Shown here: one piece after another, positions 8,020 through 17,490 of the stretch
Layout: each line of letters starts with the position of its first letter
How positions within the stretch are numbered: the first letter of the stretch is position 1
Source of the DNA: Thioclava sp. JE_KL1
GTDB lineage: Bacteria; Pseudomonadota; Alphaproteobacteria; Rhodobacterales; Rhodobacteraceae
NCBI RefSeq assembly: GCF_009296265.1
Contig: NZ_WBJS01000002.1
Span: 310,001 to 374,000, forward strand
Length of the DNA stretch: 64,000 nucleotides
Direction of reading: 5' to 3'
Position numbers and translations under genes: made by a program
Notes under the pieces: model-generated
Database searches by the model: none
What the model was told of the DNA's origin: nothing
Seen by the model: only the letters and a program-made list of their open reading frames with translations

Positions 8020-9905
8020 ACCGGCCCGCACTGCATTGCGCAATTGGCGGTTTCGCGGATCCCGCCAAGCTGGCAGCCGTTCCCGAGCTGCGGAACGCCG
8101 TGGTTGAGGCATCCGCGCGGTCTTCGGTTCTCATGTCGGGGCCGCAGACGGCGCGCAGCGCAACCGGCGCGATTGTCGCGGCAGACCTCGACCTGACCCA
8201 CCTGAGCGACACGGCGCGGCGTCTGGCGATGCCGCCGAACAGCTCGGCCATCGAACTTGTTGCCGCAGCCTATGATCGCTTCGACGACGAGCTCGGCCAT
8301 GTGCTCGAGGGCGCTTTCGCGATCGCAATCTGGGATCCGAAGCGCGCAACCCTTGTTGTCGTCCGGGATAGGTTTGGTCTCAAGCCGGTGGTCTATCGGG
8401 CCAATGCGCGCGGGCTTGCGTTGGCGAGCGATCCCGAAGCTGTCATCGCGATGACCGGGGAACGCCCGGAGCACGACGTCCTTTGGATCACCGAACATCT
8501 CTCGGGGCAGCTGACCAATCAGACGCGCACGGCTTGGAAAGATATCGTCCGTTTGCCTCCGGGAAAGCTGATGCACTATCGCGATGGCTCCCTGTCGCCC
8601 CAGCGCACGTGGTGGAGCCTCGAGCCCCGCGACCTGAGCGCGGCCGAGCAAACTGACGAGGCCTTGCGAGATGCGCTCTCGGACGCCACCGGCGAAGCAA
8701 TGAGCGGAGGCTCCGCCGCCGCGATGCTAAGTGGGGGGCTGGATTCAAGTTCGCTGGCGATCCTTGCATCGCGATTGTCGTCGGAGCCTTTCCCGACCTA
8801 CTCGCTGCGGTTTCCCTCTGCGCCTGAACTCGATGAGGGCGAATATATCGATGCCGTTCTGGAGGCCGGAAACTTCCGGCCGACGATGTTGAATGGCGGC
8901 GTTGGAACGGCACTCGATCCAACGCTTTCGGACCTTTTCCTGATGAACCAGCAACAGCCGTTTCCGGGCTTTGGCATGGTGACGACGCATACGATTTGTT
9001 CCGCAGCGCGGGCGGATGGGCATGCCGTTCTGATCGACGGGCATGGCGGCGACGAAGTGATCGGAGGCGCGTCCTTTTCCTATCTCAATGAACTCGCCCG
9101 GTCCGGTGAGTGGGCGAAGCTTTGGACGTTGCTGCGCAAGCTGCATGGGTTCGCGGGTGGCCGTGGTGCGGTCGCGTCCTTCGTGATGGCCTATGCGCGC
9201 CACGGCGGAAACCGAAGCGCCGCGAAATTGGCGGGTCGGTTGCAGCGTCGGCTTTTCAGCTCGAGCGATCCGGCCCAACCGGATTGGTTCAGCATTGTCG
9301 CGCCGGAGCTGGTTTCGCGTTTGGATCTGCGCGCGCGTTCCGAAGCCGCGAGCACTGCGCTCTATTCGGATATGCCGTTTGGCTTTGCGACACATGCGCG
9401 TGCGCTGGCCGGAGACCTGACGCCGAGTGCATTCGAGCTGCTCGACCGAGCCACGCGTCCCTTGGGGCTTCAGTTGCGGTTCCCGTTCTACGACCGGCGC
9501 GTTGTCGAGCTTTGCGTAAACCGCTCCGATGCGGACAAGATCAAGAACGGACAGCCGCGCGCGCTGATGCGCGATGCGATGAAAGGCATCCTGCCGGAGC
9601 GTGTCCGATTGAGATCGACGAAGGTCGATTTCACCGCCAACAATCGCCGCGCGATGCGCGAGGACCCGCAGGGTCGGTTGCGGCAGTATATCGACAACCC
9701 ACCCGAGCGGCTCGAGGCTTACGTCAATATCGCGCGCCTTCAAGAGACCGCGCGGGCGCTTTTCGACACCTCCGCCGATGCCGGTGGATTGGAGGTCATG
9801 CAGCTCTGGCGCGCTGCTTGGCTCGACATGTGGCTCGAGCGCGAAGAACGCGCCCGCCAACCGATTGCATCTGGAATAGAACCGATAAGGGAGGTCCACG
9901 CGTGA
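8016..9905 (+). CDS. Lasso cyclase C (asparagine synthetase-like)
   Basis: A 629-residue asparagine-synthetase homologue. The N-terminal glutaminase-like half lacks the catalytic Cys2 (it begins MNRPALHCAIGG), so it should not hydrolyse glutamine. It retains the VRDRFGLKP signature. The C-terminal half has the ATP-pyrophosphatase motif LSGGLDSSSLAIL and DGHGGDEVIGG. In lasso biosynthesis this enzyme adenylates the Asp9 side chain and closes the macrolactam with the new N-terminal Gly. The ATG at 8016 is chosen for its ATGA overlap with B2; the frame is open further upstream but that part antiparallels B2 and is not needed. Confidence 0.9.
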   Translation: MNRPALHCAIGGFADPAKLAAVPELRNAVVEASARSSVLMSGPQTARSATGAIVAADLDLTHLSDTARRLAMPPNSSAIELVAAAYDRFDDELGHVLEGAFAIAIWDPKRATLVVVRDRFGLKPVVYRANARGLALASDPEAVIAMTGERPEHDVLWITEHLSGQLTNQTRTAWKDIVRLPPGKLMHYRDGSLSPQRTWWSLEPRDLSAAEQTDEALRDALSDATGEAMSGGSAAAMLSGGLDSSSLAILASRLSSEPFPTYSLRFPSAPELDEGEYIDAVLEAGNFRPTMLNGGVGTALDPTLSDLFLMNQQQPFPGFGMVTTHTICSAARADGHAVLIDGHGGDEVIGGASFSYLNELARSGEWAKLWTLLRKLHGFAGGRGAVASFVMAYARHGGNRSAAKLAGRLQRRLFSSSDPAQPDWFSIVAPELVSRLDLRARSEAASTALYSDMPFGFATHARALAGDLTPSAFELLDRATRPLGLQLRFPFYDRRVVELCVNRSDADKIKNGQPRALMRDAMKGILPERVRLRSTKVDFTANNRRAMREDPQGRLRQYIDNPPERLEAYVNIARLQETARALFDTSADAGGLEVMQLWRAAWLDMWLEREERARQPIASGIEPIREVHA

Positions 9906-10888
9906 CCGAACTCGAACATATTGAAGCCGCGCAGGGGCTTGGCGCCCCCGCATATTCCTACAGCACATACGGCATGCAGGTCGTTTCCGATATTGAACTC
10001 CCGGAACTGGCCTCTGTCGTTGCCGGCTCGGTTGCAGAGCCGCGCAGCTTGCGCATTCGCCGCGCGCCGGTGGAACTGCCCGAAAACGCCAGATCTTTGC
10101 CGACCTGGTACGAGTTCGGGGCCGCGGAAACACGGTTCTACTGGCAAACCGTCGGGGCCTTCTCCGTCAATCTCGATGGCACGGAAATTCTCTGCGAGCC
10201 CGCAGAGGGTGTCAGCGACGACCTCATCGCGTTTCCGCTGCTCGGTCCGATCCTGTTCGAGTCGCTTCGACGTCAGGGGCATTTCGTTCTGCATGCGAGT
10301 GCGGTCTCCCTCGGAGGGCAGGCCGTCGTTCTGATGGCGGACAAGGGCACGGGAAAGTCGACCTCCGCGGCGGCATTGCTGAATGCCGGCGGCAAGCTCC
10401 TCGCGGATGACCTCGTCGCCTTTACGCCGGACGGGGAGGTTCTGTCGGGCTTCGGCCAGGTGAAGCTGTCCGACGCGGCCCTTGAGGCGCACCGGCCGCA
10501 GAAGTCCGTCGCCCGGGGCGATGTGCATGCGGCAATCGACAAGAAGCGGGTGCAGCTTCCTCGCGATGCGACGGCAGAATATGCGGCTCCCGCCGTGCGT
10601 CTCTATATCCTCGAACGCGGAGAGGGCGAGATGGCTTCCACAGCCGACGTGGCCGCCAGCCAGTCGCTGCCCGCGATCCTGCGGTTTTCCTACGGCGTAC
10701 GCTTCGGAGAGAACCTGCTGTCGGGAGAGCCAGCCAATCGCCACTTTCGGGACGCCGTCTCGCTTGCCGGGCGGGTGAAGGTCCGCATCCTGCGGCTTCC
10801 CGCAACGCTTGACGCCATGACCACCCTCGCAGATGCCATTCGCGCCGATCTGAATTCGGATCGCGCAATGACCGGAGACGAGGATTGA
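9902..10888 (+). CDS. HPr kinase-like lasso peptide kinase (K)
   Basis: A 328-residue protein starting at a GTG overlapping the cyclase stop (GTGA). Its C-terminal half is an HPr-kinase/phosphorylase-like P-loop domain: HFVLHASAVSLGG, Walker A ADKGTGKSTSAAALL and the acidic LLADDLVAF. Homologues in paeninodin-type clusters phosphorylate the side chain of the precursor's C-terminal Ser, and both precursors in this window end in Phe-Ser. The N-terminal ~110 residues (YGMQVVSDIELPEL...) match the usual leading domain of this kinase family. It overlaps the exporter gene by TTGA. Confidence 0.83.
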   Translation: MTELEHIEAAQGLGAPAYSYSTYGMQVVSDIELPELASVVAGSVAEPRSLRIRRAPVELPENARSLPTWYEFGAAETRFYWQTVGAFSVNLDGTEILCEPAEGVSDDLIAFPLLGPILFESLRRQGHFVLHASAVSLGGQAVVLMADKGTGKSTSAAALLNAGGKLLADDLVAFTPDGEVLSGFGQVKLSDAALEAHRPQKSVARGDVHAAIDKKRVQLPRDATAEYAAPAVRLYILERGEGEMASTADVAASQSLPAILRFSYGVRFGENLLSGEPANRHFRDAVSLAGRVKVRILRLPATLDAMTTLADAIRADLNSDRAMTGDED

Positions 10889-12708
10889 GCGACGTTCTCT
10901 CCGCCAGAGCGTCTCTGAGCGAGGCGCGCAACCTCTTCACGACGATGCGTCGTGCGGCGGGCAACAAGCTCTATATCGCCTTGGGCATGCTGATGCTGAG
11001 CAGCCTCAGCGAGGGCATTTCCGTCCTTCTGCTTCTGCCGATCCTGAGTCTCGTCTCCCGGTCGGAGGAAGGCGCGCCGATCATTGAGATCACTGAGCGC
11101 GAATTCATGGGCGTGACGCTTCCCGCCTTCACGCTCCCGCTCGCCGTGCTGCTCTCGATGCTCGTCTGCTTCCTCATTCTACAGGCTTTGTTCAATCGGA
11201 TGCGCACGGTCTATGTCACCGACATCCAGCTGAGGTTCTCCGCGATCTTGCGGCATGGTTTGTTTTCCGCCATCGCCGAGAGCCGGTGGGATCATCTGGT
11301 CCGGCAACGTAATGCTGATCTGGAACATGCGCTGGTCGGCGAGGTGGAGAGGGTTCGGATGGCGTCGATGTTGTTGATGTCGCTTATCCAGGGCTCCGCA
11401 TCGCTTGTGCTCTACGTGGCGCTGGGGCTGATGATTTCGGTGCCGATGACGGTGTTATCCGCCGTATTTGGCGTCGTCGCCTTTCTCGCGCTCAGGCCTT
11501 ACCGGAAAATGTCGGCGGAATACGGTGTGAAGCTGCAGGGGCTCCGGCGCGATCAGTTTCGTGCGGTCTCGGGCTTTCTGTCGGGGCTCAAGACGGCCAA
11601 AGCGATGAACCTCGAGGAGGCGGAAATCGCAGGGTTTGACGCGATCCTCGATATGGAACGGACGGACACGCGCGAATTCGCGCGGCGCACCGCAACGGGC
11701 TCCGGAATTTTCCAGATTGCCCAGGCGATCGGCGCGGTGATCTTCATTTACCTGTCGCTCGTGCAACTCGGCCTCGCGATTTCCGAGATCGTGGTTTTGC
11801 TGCTCGTGATGATGCGGCTGGCCCCGCGGTTCATGACGCTTCAGCAGCAGGCGCAGATGTTTCTGGTGAATTTGCCGGGGTGGCAGCATATCCGAAACAT
11901 CCAAGGTGAGATGATCCGCCAGCGCGACGTTGCAGCGGGATTGCCGATCGCGACGCGCGCGCCATGGCATGAGATCCGGCTGGAGAACGTATCCTATCGT
12001 CACGGCGAAGGCCTGCCGCGTGCCTTGGAGGATGTCAGCCTTTCCGTTCGCGCGGGCGAGGTGACGGCGCTGATCGGGCCGTCGGGCTCTGGAAAATCGA
12101 CCATCGCGGATCTGATTTGCGGCCTCATCCGGCCCGAGACCGGCAAGATCCTCATCGACGGTCAAGACCTCGATCCGATGGATATCCGGAGTTGGCGCCA
12201 CCGGATTTCCTACGTCACGCAGGACACCTATCTGCCACCGATGACGGTGCGCGAAGCTTTGCAGGTTGGCGCGCCGGAGGCGGATCAGAAGGACATGGAA
12301 GCGGCCCTCCGCGTCGCGTCTGCAGACTTCGTCTTCTCGCTTCCCGCGCAGCTCGACACTCTGCTGGGGGAGCGTGGTGTGCTGTTGTCAGGGGGCGAAC
12401 GTCAGCGGATTGCGCTGGCACGCGCTTTGCTGAGAAAGCCCGAGCTGCTGATCCTCGACGAGGCGACGAGCGCGCTCGACTGGCAAAGTCAGAACCGGAT
12501 CGTGGCGAACCTTGCGAAGATCGAGACCCCGATGGCAATTCTCACGATCGCGCATCGCTATTCGATGGTCGAATTCGCGGATATGGTTTTCGCTTTGGAA
12601 GAGGGTCGGATCGTCGAAAGCGGTGCGCCTGCCATCCTGCGCACCAAGCCCGACGCCCGGTTCATGAAAATGCGTGATGCCGAACGCAGCACGAGCCGCG
12701 CGGTGTGA
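10885..12708 (+). CDS. ABC exporter (lasso peptide D protein)
   Basis: A 607-residue half-transporter with a membrane domain (about six segments in residues 30-330) fused to an ATPase. The ATPase has Walker A GPSGSGKST, signature LLSGGERQRIALARALL, Walker B ELLILDEATSALD and the H-loop IAHRY. It is the last gene of the lasso operon and should export the mature, possibly phosphorylated lasso peptide, giving self-protection. The start is a TTG overlapping the kinase stop. No isopeptidase or TonB receptor accompanies it. Confidence 0.88.
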   Translation: MSDVLSARASLSEARNLFTTMRRAAGNKLYIALGMLMLSSLSEGISVLLLLPILSLVSRSEEGAPIIEITEREFMGVTLPAFTLPLAVLLSMLVCFLILQALFNRMRTVYVTDIQLRFSAILRHGLFSAIAESRWDHLVRQRNADLEHALVGEVERVRMASMLLMSLIQGSASLVLYVALGLMISVPMTVLSAVFGVVAFLALRPYRKMSAEYGVKLQGLRRDQFRAVSGFLSGLKTAKAMNLEEAEIAGFDAILDMERTDTREFARRTATGSGIFQIAQAIGAVIFIYLSLVQLGLAISEIVVLLLVMMRLAPRFMTLQQQAQMFLVNLPGWQHIRNIQGEMIRQRDVAAGLPIATRAPWHEIRLENVSYRHGEGLPRALEDVSLSVRAGEVTALIGPSGSGKSTIADLICGLIRPETGKILIDGQDLDPMDIRSWRHRISYVTQDTYLPPMTVREALQVGAPEADQKDMEAALRVASADFVFSLPAQLDTLLGERGVLLSGGERQRIALARALLRKPELLILDEATSALDWQSQNRIVANLAKIETPMAILTIAHRYSMVEFADMVFALEEGRIVESGAPAILRTKPDARFMKMRDAERSTSRAV

Positions 12709-12720
12709 CCTTAAACGGTG

Positions 12721-12740
12721 CGCTGAAGCTCAGCGATTTT
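12721..12740 (+). terminator. Possible terminator after the lasso operon
   Basis: CGCTGA (12721-12726) and TCAGCG (12730-12735) form a 6-base-pair stem with a 3-base loop, followed by ATTTT. It is short and overlaps the stop codon of the convergent exoX-like gene, so it is a weak candidate. Confidence 0.35.
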
Positions 12741-13011
12741 CCTGATTGAGGTAGGCGCCGCGCGAAACATGCGACGTCGTCTTGTCGTCCGAAGCCTCGC
12801 GACCGGCTTGCGCGGCCCCCTGATTCTTTCTCCGGGCCGTTTCCTCGCGGGTCATGATGGCGACGAGGCCGACGTACAGGATCTGACCGAGAAAGAAGAT
12901 CGCGATGCACAAAATCGCGACCATTCCCAAAGACATGCCATTCCAGAACCCGACCGCGCCAGCGATGATCGTGACAAGAGTCAGGACGACGAGAAATGGC
13001 ATCAAGCGCAT
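12730..13011 (-). CDS. Small inner-membrane protein, ExoX/SyrA-like EPS regulator
   Basis: A 93-residue protein with two adjacent transmembrane segments (about residues 4-22 and 28-52) and a hydrophilic, charged C-terminus (TREETARRKNQ...). Size, topology and position at the end of an exo gene run match the ExoX/SyrA family, small membrane proteins that post-translationally restrain EPS synthesis. The ATG at 13011 is chosen because coding upstream of it has no protein-like character; an ATG three codons later is also possible. It lies 74 bases downstream of the exoP-like gene on the same strand. Confidence 0.68.
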   Translation of the reverse strand: MRLMPFLVVLTLVTIIAGAVGFWNGMSLGMVAILCIAIFFLGQILYVGLVAIMTREETARRKNQGAAQAGREASDDKTTSHVSRGAYLNQENR

Positions 13012-13085
13012 GGCTTGGCACTCCGAAACTTGGGCTGGGCTCCAGCGGTTACCTTCTCGATAATAACCGGTCAAGCATTTGAAAT

Positions 13086-15527
13086 TCAATTGTTGCGTGT
13101 GTTGGTATTTGTGCCGCGCATCTCGGGCTTGTCCCAGCTTTTTCCCGGATCCCCGAAATACCCGTTGTAATCTTCGAAATAGGCCTCGGTGCTGGAGACG
13201 TCGACGAAGTCCCGCAGGTCTTCCATATCCACGCGGTTCAGCACCGTTCCCAAGAGGCGCTCGCGCAAAGCTGCATTGGCCGACAGGATGCGGTTCAGCA
13301 TCAACTTCGGCGTCTTGCCCCAGCTTGCCACGAGGAGCACGGTGTCGAGGTTCGGGATCATGGCACGCGCATCGACGATTGCGCCGAGCGGGGCGAGGTC
13401 GATGATCACGAAATCGAACTCGCTGCGCACCTCGGCAATCAACTCGCGCATGCCGCGTGAGGACAACAGCTCGGCGCTGTGGGTGAAGCCGTTCGGCGGA
13501 ATGCATGGCAGGATATGCACACCGGTGCCTTCCACTTCACGTACCAAGTTGCGCCAAGGTGCGCGGCCGGCGAGCACTTCGACAAGTCCGTCGCCATGGC
13601 GGAAGTCGAGGCGCTGGCTGAGCCCCGGGCGCCGGATGTCGCTATCGATCAAGAGCACCCGTGCATTGGACATGTTGAGCACAGCGGCAAGATTGAGAGA
13701 AACCGTCGATTTGCCTTCCTCGGGACGTGCGGAGGTGACCCCCAGAACGATTGCCCCGGTCTCGACCGGCGCGCGGATTTCTGCGGCGAGCCGCACGCTG
13801 CGCAAGGTTTCCGCGAAGAAAGATCTGGGGTGGCGCACGGCGTAGATGGCGCTTTCACTGGTCGAATGCGACCCGTTTCTCGGTTTCGAGATATTCTCGG
13901 CGAGCCCGTCGCGCAGGTTCTGGAACACGGCGGTGCTCGTGATCGATCGGACTGGTTCCGACTGCGCCGACGTTTCGAACTCCGGCAGATAGCCGAGGAA
14001 CGGTCCACCGGTTTCGTCCTGAACGTCATCCGAGGTACGAAGGAAACGCTCCCGCCATTCCTGCCAGGCCGTGATCATCATCCCGATGATCAAACCGAGC
14101 ACGATCGAGATCGCAAGCGCGCGCTTCGTGCTCGGGCCAACCGGGTTGCGCGGCACGTCAGCCTTGGTCAGGATCCGCACGTTCGAGACGGGGAAGGATT
14201 TCTGTTGTTCGATCTCCTGAAACTTCGTCAGGAACGCCTGGTACAGCGTCGAGAGCGTGTCGGCGCGTTGCTGCAGCGCGCTGTACTGGACCTCGACGGT
14301 GCCGGAGCTCGTGTCGCTGTCGATCGCGAGGCCGAGGCTGTTCTTGAGCGCATCGACCTTCGCTTCGGCGCTTGAGAGATCGCTCTTCGCCTGCGCGCTC
14401 CCTTGTTTGAGAAGGGTGAACAGGCGTTCCGCAGCGGCCTGAACCTGCCGCTCTACCACCTTATACTGCGGGTGATCTTCGCCGAAGTTCGTCTTGATCT
14501 GATTGAGCATCGCCAGCGAGTCGGTGAGCGTATCGCGGGCCTGCTGCAGGGCAGGGTCGCTTCCGCCGCCAACCCCGGTGGAGCCGCCATCGACGAGGGC
14601 TTGGACCCCACCGGCAATTATCTGGTTGTAGGTATCGACGCGCGCCCGTGCGCGGGCCACATCGCTGACCGCATTGGCCATCTCGGCATTGAGCTGGACG
14701 ACGGAATCCTTTGTCATCGAAACGCCGCGCGAGGAGACGAGCCCATGCTCGGCCCGGAAGGTCTCCGCATCCAGCGCGGCTTGTTGAGCCTGATTTTGCA
14801 GCTCCGTCAGCCGGTCCTGCATCCAGTTCGTCGTCCGTTCGGTCGCTTCGAAATTCGCATTGAGGACATCGGCGATGTAGCCCTCGGCGAGCGAATTCAC
14901 GATCGCGGCGCTCATGGCCGGATCGTAGGACTCGTAGCTGATAGAGATCACGGAGCTTCTGCCGACACGCCCGACATCGATGCGCGCCTGCAAGGCGCGC
15001 GCGGCGAGGTCTTGCCGCGCGGCGGTGATCTGTTCGGGTGTCAGAGTGGTTGTGCCGCTAAGTTCGGGCTTCGAGCGCAGCCAGTTGATCGGTGTGCGGA
15101 TCGTGTTGATCACACCGCCGATCAGCCGAGAAAACAGCGAGCTCGGCGGCGACGTGAAGGAGGGATTGTCGAGGAGGTCGAGCTCTTTGACGACCGATTG
15201 CGAGATCCGGTCGGAGCGGATGATCAGCCGGGCATCCTCAAGGGCGGACTCGCTGAGATTGTTGCTTTCCGAAGCCCCGAGCTGTTCGATCGACCGGCTG
15301 ATATTCGCATCCAGCAGCAACAGCGAATTTGCAAGGTAGCTGCGCGGCGTGGTCGCCAGATAGATGATCCCGAGGATACCGAGGATCACGACGGGAACGA
15401 TGATCGACCACCGCCGACGACGCAGGATACGCGTGAGCTGGCCCAGCGTTACGGTTTCGGGCGGTTTCGAGATCGGCCGCTCGAGATCGTTGCTCGTATC
15501 TGCGAATTTGAATTGCGTCTGTCTCAA
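13086..15527 (-). CDS. Polysaccharide co-polymerase/BY-kinase, ExoP/Wzc-like
   Basis: An 813-residue protein. It has an N-terminal Wzz domain (transmembrane segment near residue 40, WSIIVPVVILGILGIIYLA), a long periplasmic coiled-coil region, a second membrane segment (LAISIVLGLIIGMMI) and a cytoplasmic tyrosine autokinase domain. The kinase has Walker A TSARPEEGKST, Walker A' LLIDSDIRRP and Walker B FVIIDLAP. The C-terminus is Tyr-rich (AYFEDYNGYF), as expected for autophosphorylation. It controls chain length and export with the ExoF-like protein. The start is TTG at 15527, preceded by GAGGA and overlapping the upstream stop as TTGA. Confidence 0.9.
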   Translation of the reverse strand: MRQTQFKFADTSNDLERPISKPPETVTLGQLTRILRRRRWSIIVPVVILGILGIIYLATTPRSYLANSLLLLDANISRSIEQLGASESNNLSESALEDARLIIRSDRISQSVVKELDLLDNPSFTSPPSSLFSRLIGGVINTIRTPINWLRSKPELSGTTTLTPEQITAARQDLAARALQARIDVGRVGRSSVISISYESYDPAMSAAIVNSLAEGYIADVLNANFEATERTTNWMQDRLTELQNQAQQAALDAETFRAEHGLVSSRGVSMTKDSVVQLNAEMANAVSDVARARARVDTYNQIIAGGVQALVDGGSTGVGGGSDPALQQARDTLTDSLAMLNQIKTNFGEDHPQYKVVERQVQAAAERLFTLLKQGSAQAKSDLSSAEAKVDALKNSLGLAIDSDTSSGTVEVQYSALQQRADTLSTLYQAFLTKFQEIEQQKSFPVSNVRILTKADVPRNPVGPSTKRALAISIVLGLIIGMMITAWQEWRERFLRTSDDVQDETGGPFLGYLPEFETSAQSEPVRSITSTAVFQNLRDGLAENISKPRNGSHSTSESAIYAVRHPRSFFAETLRSVRLAAEIRAPVETGAIVLGVTSARPEEGKSTVSLNLAAVLNMSNARVLLIDSDIRRPGLSQRLDFRHGDGLVEVLAGRAPWRNLVREVEGTGVHILPCIPPNGFTHSAELLSSRGMRELIAEVRSEFDFVIIDLAPLGAIVDARAMIPNLDTVLLVASWGKTPKLMLNRILSANAALRERLLGTVLNRVDMEDLRDFVDVSSTEAYFEDYNGYFGDPGKSWDKPEMRGTNTNTRNN

Positions 15528-16504
15528 GAGGTCGTTCCTCGCGCGTTGCGCCTTGAGGCTGTGTTGTGCGTGGCATCCGAAGATGCTCCGCCATAGATTT
15601 CCGTTCGGCTTCCGCCGGCAAATCGCCAGACGACGCCGATATGCAACGCTGCGCGCATCAGATTTCGGTTGCGCGCCAAGGGGTCGGTGACGTGGCCCAG
15701 CGAAAGTCCGAGGCAGGCGAGCGCTTTCGCACCGGCGCGTCCGAGTTCGATCATTCGTGCCGCGAAAGCCTTTCCCTGCGAGACCAGAACGGCATGGGTC
15801 TGGCCCATGCGGAAGCGGCGCCGCAAAAGCCACGAAAGTGTCGCACGCTCCGCAGGGACATCCTCTTCGAGCCAAGCCTCCGGGGCGTAGGCAAGCGTCC
15901 CGCCGCGGCGCTTGATCTGGTCGAAGAAGATCGTGTCTTCGCCGCCGCTGCGACCGAAATCGGGATCGAACCGCAGGCCAGAGACGGCGGGGTGTTTCAG
16001 GTCGAGCAGGACGTTGCAGGTGTAGCCCGCACGCACGCGCCCTTCGCTATCAAGCTCGGCGTGGGTGTCGTGGATATGGCCAGCGCGCATCCACTCGGGG
16101 GCCGCGTCATTGTGGTAGGCGCGCACGGGGCCGATCACCGCCGCGCTCTCTTCGGATCGGCGCGCCTCCATCAGGGCAGGGAGCCAGCCGGGCAGGGCGC
16201 GTTCGTCATCATCGAGGAAGGCGAGGCAGTCCAAGTCTTGTGCCTCGGCCGCGTCGAGAACCGCATTGCGCGCGATCGAGATGTTATGGGCGGGCGCGTG
16301 CAGATAGTGCAGTTCGAAGGGAAGCGGCACCGAACGAACCCGGTCTTCGGAAGAGGGCTCGAGATCGTTATCCGCAACGATGACGCAGATATCGAGGTCC
16401 GGCGGGAGAGTTTCGGCAAGCGAGGCGAGGGTGTCGCGCACGATTTCGCGACGATAAGTGCACAGGCCGATGCCAATCTTGTCTTTGCGCTTCGGACTGG
16501 TCAC
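15524..16504 (-). CDS. Glycosyltransferase family 2, ExoM-like
   Basis: A 326-residue GT2 enzyme: IGIGLCTYRREIVRDTLASLA, VADNDLEPS, the metal-binding FLDDDE and GGEDTIFFDQIKRRG. The GLCTYRR opening and FLDDDE motif are characteristic of ExoM, which adds glucose during succinoglycan repeat assembly. Overlaps on both sides (start ATGA with the exoA-like gene, stop TTGA with exoP) place it in a translationally coupled run exoL-exoA-exoM-exoP. Confidence 0.82.
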   Translation of the reverse strand: MTSPKRKDKIGIGLCTYRREIVRDTLASLAETLPPDLDICVIVADNDLEPSSEDRVRSVPLPFELHYLHAPAHNISIARNAVLDAAEAQDLDCLAFLDDDERALPGWLPALMEARRSEESAAVIGPVRAYHNDAAPEWMRAGHIHDTHAELDSEGRVRAGYTCNVLLDLKHPAVSGLRFDPDFGRSGGEDTIFFDQIKRRGGTLAYAPEAWLEEDVPAERATLSWLLRRRFRMGQTHAVLVSQGKAFAARMIELGRAGAKALACLGLSLGHVTDPLARNRNLMRAALHIGVVWRFAGGSRTEIYGGASSDATHNTASRRNARGTTS

Positions 16505-17490
16505 TCGGGCACCCCGCGACCGATGGTTGGAATGCTATTGCCCAAAATCTGTGCCCAGAACCCCGCGGACCAGGCCAGATGCATGATACCCGCAATCGGG
16601 CCAGCCGTGAGATTGGCGAGGCGCTTCGTCTGGATCGCGATCGCCAGTCCAGCAACCGCACAGCCCAGAAGCCAGACGATCGCGGGCAGGGCGAAGATCG
16701 GGTGCAGCGGGGTCAGCACGACAAGAGCGAGCGCCGGCGCCAGAGCTGCGACGATCGCCTGTCGCATCGCCGGGCGTTCCCTATGCAAGGCAAGCGTGCG
16801 GGCGCGTCCCTTGCCGAACCGGAAATATTGCGACGCGAGATCGCGCAGGGATTTTCGCGGGAAGTAGCGGACGAAGGTGCGCGCGGTCAGCCAGATCTTG
16901 AAGCCCGCGCGGATCAGGCGGTGATCGAGTTCCGCATCCTCGTTATGGCTGAATGTGGTGTTGTAACCCCCGACCGAGCGAAAGGCGTTCAGACGAAACA
17001 GGGCATGATGACCGTGAATGACCCAACGGCCTTCCCCTGCGCCGCGATGTGCCGACCCACCATTCCCAAAGCGCGAATTCTGAGCCCGCGCGATCTGGGT
17101 CTGCAACGGGGTGACACCTTCGGCATGCATACGGACGACGACGCTGTCGGCGCCGGTGTCGATGGCTTCGCTCATCAGCGTTTCGCAGAAATCGCTCGGG
17201 TAGGCGCTGTGTGCGTCTACGCGGATCAACCATTCTGCCGCCTCCCCGAAACGCTCCACGGCGAGGTTGACGGCTGCGGCCTGCAGCCTGTCGGGGTTGT
17301 GCAGCAGGACGATTTGCGGCGTTTCCTGTGCCATTTTCTCGACTATGGCGCAGGTCCCGTCCCTCGATCCGCCGTCTGCCACTATGACGGTCGCGTCTTG
17401 GGCGCGCGCGAAGGGCAAAAGCGCCGAGATGACCGAGGCGATATGGTCGACCTCATTCAGCGTGGGGATGACGATGAGGATGCGGCTCAA
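16501..17490 (-). CDS. Glycosyltransferase family 2, ExoA-like
   Basis: A 329-residue membrane-associated GT2: RILIVIPTLNEVDHI, VADGGSRDGT, IRVDAHSAYP (the D-x-H variant typical of ExoA), GGYNTTFSHNEDAELDHRL, and two or three C-terminal hydrophobic segments after residue 235. ExoA transfers beta-1,3 glucose in succinoglycan synthesis. The TTG at 17490 is preceded by GGAGG and overlaps the upstream stop as TTGA, so I prefer it to starts further upstream. Confidence 0.84.
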   Translation of the reverse strand: MSRILIVIPTLNEVDHIASVISALLPFARAQDATVIVADGGSRDGTCAIVEKMAQETPQIVLLHNPDRLQAAAVNLAVERFGEAAEWLIRVDAHSAYPSDFCETLMSEAIDTGADSVVVRMHAEGVTPLQTQIARAQNSRFGNGGSAHRGAGEGRWVIHGHHALFRLNAFRSVGGYNTTFSHNEDAELDHRLIRAGFKIWLTARTFVRYFPRKSLRDLASQYFRFGKGRARTLALHRERPAMRQAIVAALAPALALVVLTPLHPIFALPAIVWLLGCAVAGLAIAIQTKRLANLTAGPIAGIMHLAWSAGFWAQILGNSIPTIGRGVPE

